A stretch of 5,381 bases of DNA from Lachnospiraceae bacterium (GTDB lineage: Bacteria; Bacillota; Clostridia; Lachnospirales; Lachnospiraceae), in NCBI GenBank assembly GCA_016282215.1, contig JAEEKC010000318.1, positions 1-5,381 of the forward strand, written 5' to 3'. The position numbers were made by a program, and so were the translations under genes. Each line of letters begins with the position of its first letter. Within the stretch, counting starts at the first letter, position 1. Shown one piece after another: positions 1-5,381 of the stretch. The notes under the pieces were generated by a model that worked only from the letters and a program-made list of their open reading frames with translations, did no database searches and had not been told where the DNA came from.

Positions 1-1878
1 AGCATGGTAGTATCCCTGACAGCCTGCGGCGATTCCGCACAGAGCGGCAATGCACCGGAAGAACTGGCTGAGGATATTGCAGCAGCTGAAGAAGAAGCAC
101 AGACTGAAGAAGCAGCACAAACCGAAGAAACTACAGAGGAGAGCACGAATACCGAGGCTTCAGGTGATGCCCTGAGTGTCTGCATCGCATCCGAGCCGGA
201 TACTCTGGATCCTGCACTGAACAGTGCGGTTGACGGAGCAACGATGCTGGTACATCTGTTTTCCGGTCTTGCAAAATGGGAGCAGGACGGAGAAGGATTT
301 AAGATCGTTCCCGATGCAGCAGAAGAGCTTCCCGAGGGAATTGTAAACGATGACGGAACCGTTACCTATACCTACAAGATCCGTGATGACTTTAACTGGT
401 CAGACGGAAAGCCTGTAACCGCTCAGGATTTTGAGTTTGCATGGCAGAGAGCAGCTTCCGTTGAGCTGGCTGCTGACTATGGTTACATGTTTGAGGTAGT
501 GGACGGCTATGATGATGTCTGGGATGTGGATGATGACGGCAATCCGAAGAACCCGGATGCAAAACTGAATGTAAGGGCTGTTGATGACAAGACCCTTGAG
601 GTTACCATCTCCGGAAAGATCACCTACTGGAATGAGCTTTTGGCATTCCCGGTATATTTCCCGGTAAGAGAGGATGTGGTTTCCAACGAGAGCTGGGCAA
701 CCGATCCTTCCACCTATGTCTGCAACGGACCTTACACCATCAAAGAGTGGAATCACAACTCTGTGATCACCCTTGAGAAAAATGATGCTTATGTGGATGC
801 TGATACCATCACAATGCAGACCCTGAATTTCTATCTGTCTGATGATGCAAACAACATGCTGACCAACTTCAAGAACGGCGACTGGAAGATGATCGATGAT
901 GTACCGACCAACGATATCGCTTCCCTGAAGGCTGATTATCCTGATAACTTCAAGATCGAAGGTCAGATCGGTACCTACTATGTATGCTGGAACATCAATG
1001 AAGACATTCTTCCTGCTGGAAGCGGTCTGAAGGGTGAAGAGGCAGAAGCAGCAAGAGCTGAGATCAGAAATGCACTGTCCCTGATCCTTGACAGAAACTA
1101 CATCGTAGACGGTATTGCTCAGGGCGGACAGGTTCCTGCTTCTTCCTTCGTTGCAATGGGTCTGACCGATGCAGATGGCACTGAGTTTTACAAAAATGCA
1201 GGTTCCAATTCTTTCGACGGTTATGTAGATGTATCTGCAGAGGCCCTTGAGAGCAATTTCAACTCTGCGATCGAAACCCTGAAAAAATACTATACCTATG
1301 ATGAAGCTTCCGGTAAGTTCACGGATGCACCGACACTGACTTATCTGTACAACACTTCCGAAGGCCACAAGGCGATCGGCGAGTATCTGCAGAGCGCATT
1401 TGCAGCCATCGGCTTTACCATGAACCTTGAGAACCAGGAGTGGGCAACCTTCCTGAACACCCGTAAGAACGGTGAGTATTCCATAGCAAGAAACGGCTGG
1501 CTGGCTGACTACAATGATCCGATCTGCTTCCTGGATATGTGGACAACCGCTTCCGGCAATAACGATGTTCAGTTCGGTAAGGGCGCACATGAGAAGGTAA
1601 AAGGTTACAGCCTTGACCTGACACCTTACGGTTATGATACCAAGGTTGATAACGGTACCTGGGCAGAAACCTATGACGTGCTGATCAGCACCATCAAGAC
1701 CTGCGAAGATACCAAGAACCGTTATGCTATGATGCACGTTGCAGAAGATATGCTGATGCAGACAGGCTGCATCTGCCCGCTGTACTTCTACACCGATCTT
1801 TACATGATCGATGACAAGCTGCAGGGATACTTCTCCAACCCGCTTGGATACAAGTACTTCATGTACAGCCACTATTAA
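1..1878 (+). CDS. Peptide ABC transporter substrate-binding lipoprotein (family 5, OppA-like), 5' partial
   Basis: This gene encodes an extracellular lipid-anchored binding protein that would capture oligopeptides (or a similar solute) and hand them to an ABC importer. The frame is open from base 1. An ATG lies at 4, but only seven residues would precede the lipobox cysteine in LTAC (Cys codon 25-27), too few for a signal peptide, so the true start is upstream of the window. Counting from that ATG, residues 9-55 are a Glu/Ala/Thr-rich tether. The SBP_bac_5 fold then begins near SVCIASEPDTLDPAL. The family signature GKPVTAQDFEFAWQRA is at about 135-150, GPYTIKEW at about 242-249, a helix with LSLILDRNYIVDGIA at about 358-372, and the C-terminal-lobe motif RNGWLADYNDPICFLDMW at about 497-514. 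About 625 residues are visible, slightly long for the family because of the tether. The gene ends with TAA just before a strong terminator. Codon choice is strongly biased (TTA, CTA and TCA almost absent), which suggests high expression. Peptide is the likeliest ligand, but specificity cannot be read from sequence alone. Confidence 0.94.
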   Translation, partial: SMVVSLTACGDSAQSGNAPEELAEDIAAAEEEAQTEEAAQTEETTEESTNTEASGDALSVCIASEPDTLDPALNSAVDGATMLVHLFSGLAKWEQDGEGFKIVPDAAEELPEGIVNDDGTVTYTYKIRDDFNWSDGKPVTAQDFEFAWQRAASVELAADYGYMFEVVDGYDDVWDVDDDGNPKNPDAKLNVRAVDDKTLEVTISGKITYWNELLAFPVYFPVREDVVSNESWATDPSTYVCNGPYTIKEWNHNSVITLEKNDAYVDADTITMQTLNFYLSDDANNMLTNFKNGDWKMIDDVPTNDIASLKADYPDNFKIEGQIGTYYVCWNINEDILPAGSGLKGEEAEAARAEIRNALSLILDRNYIVDGIAQGGQVPASSFVAMGLTDADGTEFYKNAGSNSFDGYVDVSAEALESNFNSAIETLKKYYTYDEASGKFTDAPTLTYLYNTSEGHKAIGEYLQSAFAAIGFTMNLENQEWATFLNTRKNGEYSIARNGWLADYNDPICFLDMWTTASGNNDVQFGKGAHEKVKGYSLDLTPYGYDTKVDNGTWAETYDVLISTIKTCEDTKNRYAMMHVAEDMLMQTGCICPLYFYTDLYMIDDKLQGYFSNPLGYKYFMYSHY

Positions 1879-1900
1879 GAAATAAAGGAATAACTGTTTT

Positions 1901-1931
1901 CAGCCCCGGAGCGATCCGGGGCTGTTTTTTT
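1901..1931 (+). terminator. Rho-independent terminator after the binding-protein gene
   Basis: A perfect 10-bp stem (CAGCCCCGGA at 1901-1910 pairing with TCCGGGGCTG at 1915-1924) closes on the tetraloop GCGA, a GNRA-type loop. Seven T residues follow directly (1925-1931). It lies 22 bases after the TAA of the binding-protein gene, so it should end that transcript. No T-run follows the stem on the other strand, so it acts on the plus strand only. It separates the transport gene from the kinase gene downstream, although read-through cannot be excluded. Confidence 0.95.
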
Positions 1932-1987
1932 GTAATAAGATAGCAGGAAAATCCCATCCGATGAAGTTGGTCGAGGGCAGTTCATAG

Positions 1988-2016
1988 TTTAAAAGAAACT
2001 TATCTTGTGATAAGAT
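1988..2016 (+). promoter_or_regulatory. Weak candidate sigma-A promoter for the sensor kinase gene
   Basis: TTTAAA at 1988-1993 could serve as a -35 box and TAAGAT at 2011-2016 as a -10 box. They are 17 bases apart, and each matches four of six consensus positions. This would start transcription about 30 bases before the TTG start codon. A promoter is expected here because a strong terminator precedes the gene, but no box is close to consensus, so the exact placement is uncertain. Confidence 0.3.
1999..2014. repeat. Small perfect inverted repeat in the kinase upstream region
   Basis: CTTATC (1999-2004) and GATAAG (2009-2014) are exact inverted copies around a TTGT spacer. The element lies 41 bases before the TTG start and overlaps the candidate promoter spacer and -10 box. 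The half-sites and spacing fit a small operator for a dimeric regulator. They could also form a weak RNA hairpin, or be chance in an AT-rich region. Confidence 0.4.
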
Positions 2017-2041
2017 GGATATAGCTATCATCAAAAAGAAA

Positions 2042-2046
2042 GAGGG
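2042..2046 (+). promoter_or_regulatory. Ribosome binding site that supports the TTG start at 2056
   Basis: GAGGG, within the purine-rich run GAAAGAGGG (2038-2046), is complementary to the anti-Shine-Dalgarno end of 16S rRNA and sits 9 bases before TTG at 2056. No ATG or GTG occurs in frame between the last upstream stop (TAA, 2011-2013) and this site. The first in-frame ATG (2170) has no comparable site and would remove the first membrane helix. This site therefore decides the start. Confidence 0.75.
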
Positions 2047-2055
2047 AAACGATCG

Positions 2056-5000
2056 TTGGAAAAAAAGAGCCATGCAAAAAAATGGGGATTTAAAGTAAGT
2101 GCCGGCAGTATCTTTCTGATCCTGCTTTGTACAGCGATCAATCTGGGCGGCAGCCATCTGGCGAAAAGTATGTCTCTGCCCTGGTGGCTGGATTCTGTCG
2201 GTACCTTTATCAGCGCTGTCTTTTTGGGCCCCATAGCGGGGGCTATATCAGGTGCGCTGATGAATCTGATATTGGCCTTTTCCCAGCCGGGACAGATCTG
2301 GTTTTGCCTTGTCAGTATCTGCGGCGGTCTTGCCGTAGGGCTCTTTTTTCCGCGGGACAGAAAGATCGATTCCTTTAGCATGATCGCCACGGCGCTGTTT
2401 GCGGGCTTTATCATGACAGTTGTTTCCACACCGCTGAATCTCTATTTTAATGATGGAATGACAGGAAATGAATGGGGCGATGCACTGACGATCATGCTGG
2501 CGGATTATATGAATATGAAGGCTTTCAGGTGTTTTTGCGGCGGACTGCTCGTCAATATGCCGGATAAAGCCATCAGCATCCTGATCACCATGTTTATTTT
2601 ACAGGTCTACAGGAAGATCAGACAGGAAAAGACCATAAAAGACGGCGGCGGGGTCGGCGTGCTCCTGTTTCTGATCGCGGTGCCGGCATTCTCGCTTGCG
2701 TTTTCGCAGAATGTTCAGGCCATAGTGGATATCAACTCTGAGTATGCCCCTGTGCTATACGGTACCGGTGATGGGCTTGCTTCCGCTGAGATCAATGCCA
2801 TTGCCCAGACGCAGGACGGCTATATATGGGCCGGAGGATATTCGGGGTTATACCGGTATGACGGCAAGAGTTTTGAACAGATGGATCTGGATCAGCGGAT
2901 CAATAATGTGACGGTACTTTTTGAGGACAGCGCCGGCCGCCTTTGGATCGGCACGAATGACAGCGGCGCAGTCTGCTACGATATAGAATCCGGAAAGATC
3001 AGTTTTTATACAGTGCCGGATGGTCTGTCAGCAGACGCTGTCAGGTCTGTCTGCGAGGATGATGACGGCAATATCTATATCAGCACAACGGCACAGCTTT
3101 GCCGCATTTCGGATGGCAGCATCAAAGTATATGATGAATTTTCGGACCTGCGCTGCATTTATTCCCTGAAGAATCTCGGGGACGGGCGGATCATGGGAGT
3201 TACACAGAGCGGTGAGCTGTTTGTGCTGCAGGGGGATGAGCTTATTTTTTCACAGGAGAATAATGACCATGATGTGACCTTTACGGCTGCGGCCTGTGAT
3301 GGAAGCGGCGGCGTGCTGGTCGGAGGGACCACGGACCTTTTATACCGGTTCCGCGTGGATCAGGAAAAGGGACTGCTGCCGGCAGGCGGTTTTGTGGTGC
3401 AGGGGCTTAACTATGTCAATGCTATCGCCTGGTCCGAAAAAGCAGGCGGTTATCTGGTCAGTGCATCGAAAGGTTTGTTTCTGGTGAACGGACCGGATCA
3501 TGTGTCGGATCTTTCCATGGAGGACTTTTCCCTTTCCGTGACTGATGCAATCACGGATGAGCAGGGAGATTTCTGGTTCACTTCTTCGAAGCAGGGCGTT
3601 CTGAAATTTTCGCCGTCCCCCTTTATGCAGATCACGAAAAAAGCAGGCATGAAAGAAACCGCCGTGAATGTGCTGCTGCCGGAAGCGGGAAGGCTTTATG
3701 CGGGAACGGATGACGGCCTGTTTTTGATCGATCTGCAGACGAAAACCCTGATCTCAGATGATCTGACAAAAAAACTGAAAAACACACGCGTCCGGCATCT
3801 GATGCGGGACAGCAAAGGAAATCTCTGGGCCTCTACATACGGCATGGAGGGACTGTGCATGCAAAGTCCGGACGGCGAGATTACGGTGATGGAAGAACAG
3901 TTTCATGATCTTTTGGGAAGCAGATTCCGTTTCACCATGGAACTGACTGACGGGACGATCATGGCAGCGTCTACGGACGGGCTGAATTTCATCAAAGACG
4001 GGAGTCTTAAGCAGACTATGGCAGAGGACGAAGGACTGTCGGTTCCACAGGTTCTGACTGCCATTCAAAGAGATGACGGGACTATCATGGCCGGTTCGGA
4101 TGGCGGTGGGATCTATCTGATTAAAGACGGAAAAGTGACCGGCCGGATCGCATCGGATGAGGGCTTAAAATCGCTTGTCGTCTTAAAGATCATACAGGGC
4201 ACGGAGGGATATTATTATGTGACCGGTACCGGTTTGTATTATCAGGAATTTGATGCACCTGTCTGCAAAAAACTCGAAGCTTTTCCCTATAACAACGATT
4301 ATGACATTTATGTCGCGAATTACGGGAATGCTTTTGTCGGCTCGAGTGCCGGTATTTTTGTTGTGAAAGAGTCACAGCTGGCCGCGGATGAAGGATATGA
4401 ACCGATCCTGCTCAATACGTCGAGAGGATTTACAACCACGCTGACGCCCAATGCGTGGAACGGCGTTGCGGGAGATGATCTGTATCTTTGCTGCAGTGAC
4501 GGCGGATGTATTTTAAATACCAAAACATTTAATGAATCAGATGATCACTACGAGATAGCCCTTTCGTCCGTAACGGAGGAAATGGAAGATATTCCGATTC
4601 GGGCAGGTGTCTATCAGATACCTGCCGGTAACGGACGGATGCGGATCATGCCGGCGGTGCTGAACTTTGCAATATCCAATCTCTATATTTCAGTTCAGCT
4701 TTTGGGAGTGGATGAACAGCCGGTGCTGACCCATCAGAATGAACTCCGTGACCTGATCTATACCAGGCTGCCTTACGGCGATCATACCCTGGAGATCAAG
4801 GTCATTGACGAGCTGACCGGAGAAGTGAAAAAAGAGCGGGATTTCCGTTTTCATAAAGATGCCCAGCTGTATGAAAAGACTTATTATAAAGTATACCTGG
4901 TCAGCGTTGCAGCAATGCTGGTAGGCTTCCTGGCCTGGATGTTTGCCAAGATGGGCAATATGGCCATCATCAACCGGCAGTATGAGCAGATCCGCCAGGC

Positions 5001-5381
5001 CAAGGAAGAGGCGGAGTATGCAAATCAGGCAAAATCCAGATTTCTGGCGAATATGTCCCATGAGATCCGGACACCCATCAATGCCGTTCTCGGCATGGAT
5101 GAGATGATCCTGCGGGAAAGCAGTGAGCCTTCTATCCGTTCCTATGCATCTGACATTTATGCGGCCGGAAATACGCTCCTTTCACTGATCAACGATATCC
5201 TGGATTCTTCCAAGATCGAATCCGGCAGGATGGAATTGCAGGAGGAGGAATATGAGACCGCAGAGCTTTTAAGGAATCTGAAAAACATGATCAGCCAGCG
5301 GGCGGCGGAGAAGGATCTTGCCCTGATATTGGATGTGGATGAAAAGATCCCCGCAAAGCTTTCCGGCGATGATGTGCGGCT
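2056..5381 (+). CDS. Large membrane sensor histidine kinase: ECF-S-like membrane module, double Reg_prop propeller, Y_Y_Y, HisKA; 3' partial
   Basis: This gene encodes a membrane sensor kinase that should read an extracellular or membrane ligand and autophosphorylate inside the cell. The frame is open from TTG 2056 to the window edge (1108 codons, no stop). Residues 12-184 contain about six membrane helices with LDSVGTFISAVFLGPIAG and NMPDKAISILI, resembling ECF transporter S components. A seventh helix is at about 199-217. Residues 237-820 carry about 14 blades of the Reg_prop pattern (for example EDSAGRLWIGT and DSKGNLWAST), probably two seven-bladed propellers. A Y_Y_Y domain is at about 867-920 (YTRLPYGDHTLEIKV), and a membrane helix at about 943-963. 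A short coiled linker then leads to HisKA with the H-box NMSHEIRTP, whose phospho-acceptor is His1002 (codon 5059-5061), and helix 2 NDILDSSKIESG. Positive loops (RDRK at 100-103, RKIRQEK at 186-192) place the propellers outside and the kinase inside. The window ends just where the N-box of the ATPase domain is expected. Receiver or output domains, and so hybrid status, cannot be judged. Codon use is less biased than in the upstream gene. The kinase call is firm; the ligand is unknown. Confidence 0.93.
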   Translation, partial: MEKKSHAKKWGFKVSAGSIFLILLCTAINLGGSHLAKSMSLPWWLDSVGTFISAVFLGPIAGAISGALMNLILAFSQPGQIWFCLVSICGGLAVGLFFPRDRKIDSFSMIATALFAGFIMTVVSTPLNLYFNDGMTGNEWGDALTIMLADYMNMKAFRCFCGGLLVNMPDKAISILITMFILQVYRKIRQEKTIKDGGGVGVLLFLIAVPAFSLAFSQNVQAIVDINSEYAPVLYGTGDGLASAEINAIAQTQDGYIWAGGYSGLYRYDGKSFEQMDLDQRINNVTVLFEDSAGRLWIGTNDSGAVCYDIESGKISFYTVPDGLSADAVRSVCEDDDGNIYISTTAQLCRISDGSIKVYDEFSDLRCIYSLKNLGDGRIMGVTQSGELFVLQGDELIFSQENNDHDVTFTAAACDGSGGVLVGGTTDLLYRFRVDQEKGLLPAGGFVVQGLNYVNAIAWSEKAGGYLVSASKGLFLVNGPDHVSDLSMEDFSLSVTDAITDEQGDFWFTSSKQGVLKFSPSPFMQITKKAGMKETAVNVLLPEAGRLYAGTDDGLFLIDLQTKTLISDDLTKKLKNTRVRHLMRDSKGNLWASTYGMEGLCMQSPDGEITVMEEQFHDLLGSRFRFTMELTDGTIMAASTDGLNFIKDGSLKQTMAEDEGLSVPQVLTAIQRDDGTIMAGSDGGGIYLIKDGKVTGRIASDEGLKSLVVLKIIQGTEGYYYVTGTGLYYQEFDAPVCKKLEAFPYNNDYDIYVANYGNAFVGSSAGIFVVKESQLAADEGYEPILLNTSRGFTTTLTPNAWNGVAGDDLYLCCSDGGCILNTKTFNESDDHYEIALSSVTEEMEDIPIRAGVYQIPAGNGRMRIMPAVLNFAISNLYISVQLLGVDEQPVLTHQNELRDLIYTRLPYGDHTLEIKVIDELTGEVKKERDFRFHKDAQLYEKTYYKVYLVSVAAMLVGFLAWMFAKMGNMAIINRQYEQIRQAKEEAEYANQAKSRFLANMSHEIRTPINAVLGMDEMILRESSEPSIRSYASDIYAAGNTLLSLINDILDSSKIESGRMELQEEEYETAELLRNLKNMISQRAAEKDLALILDVDEKIPAKLSGDDVR

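Noticed and set aside
4..6. ATG at 4 as the true start of the binding protein
   Set aside because: It leaves only seven residues before the lipobox cysteine, with no charged n-region or hydrophobic core, so it must be an internal Met of the signal peptide.
400..1872. 490-codon open frame on the minus strand inside the binding-protein gene
   Set aside because: It is exactly in phase with the sense codons and exists because TTA, CTA and TCA are avoided. Its translation is Ile/Val/Cys-rich without recognisable motifs, and the sense strand is clearly a family 5 binding protein.
2021..2028. 8-bp palindrome ATAGCTAT near the kinase start
   Set aside because: Too short to distinguish from chance in an AT-rich region, and not extended on either side.
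2170..2172. ATG at 2170 as start of the kinase
   Set aside because: No ribosome binding site precedes it and it would delete the first membrane helix; TTG 2056 has a good site and preserves the topology.
1900..2429. Two overlapping minus-strand open frames (1900-2157 and 2031-2429)
   Set aside because: They run antisense through the terminator and the kinase's membrane domain, have no recognisable motifs, and conflict with a well-supported plus-strand gene.
3754..5061. Minus-strand open frames at 3754-4068, 4190-4375, 4320-4523 and 4690-5061
   Set aside because: All lie inside the propeller, Y_Y_Y and transmembrane coding region of the kinase and read as low-information shadows of it.

Overview
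The window looks like chromosomal DNA from a low-to-mid GC Gram-positive anaerobe, most likely a gut-type Clostridia (Lachnospiraceae-like). The reasons are a lipoprotein-type oligopeptide-binding protein with an acidic tether, a GAGG-type ribosome binding site before a TTG start, a membrane module resembling clostridial ECF transporter S components, and the style of the kinase H-box region. Genus and species cannot be read from the sequence.

Layout: (1) bases 1-1878 hold almost all of a family 5 extracellular solute-binding lipoprotein (OppA/DppA type). Only its signal peptide start lies upstream of the window. (2) Bases 1879-2055 are a short intergenic region with a strong intrinsic terminator (1901-1931), a small perfect inverted repeat (1999-2014), a weak candidate promoter and a ribosome binding site. 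(3) From 2056 to the window end (5381) runs one uninterrupted reading frame of more than 1100 codons that starts with TTG and does not stop in the window. It encodes a large membrane sensor histidine kinase. Its parts, in order, are about seven N-terminal membrane helices (the first six resembling an ECF S component), about fourteen beta-propeller blades of the Reg_prop type (probably two seven-bladed propellers), a Y_Y_Y domain, one further membrane helix, and a HisKA domain with an intact H-box. The catalytic ATPase domain and any receiver domains lie beyond the window.

How the genes may work together: the binding protein captures peptides (or a similar ligand) outside the cell for an ABC importer whose other subunits are not visible here. 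The sensor kinase downstream is on the same strand but is separated by the terminator, so it is probably its own transcription unit. Whether it controls the transport gene is only a guess from proximity. The most notable item is the kinase's architecture: a Bacteroides-HTCS-like periplasmic sensor layout (double propeller plus Y_Y_Y) joined to a vitamin-transporter-like membrane module in what looks like a Firmicute. No RNA genes, mobile elements, CRISPR arrays or long repeats were seen.
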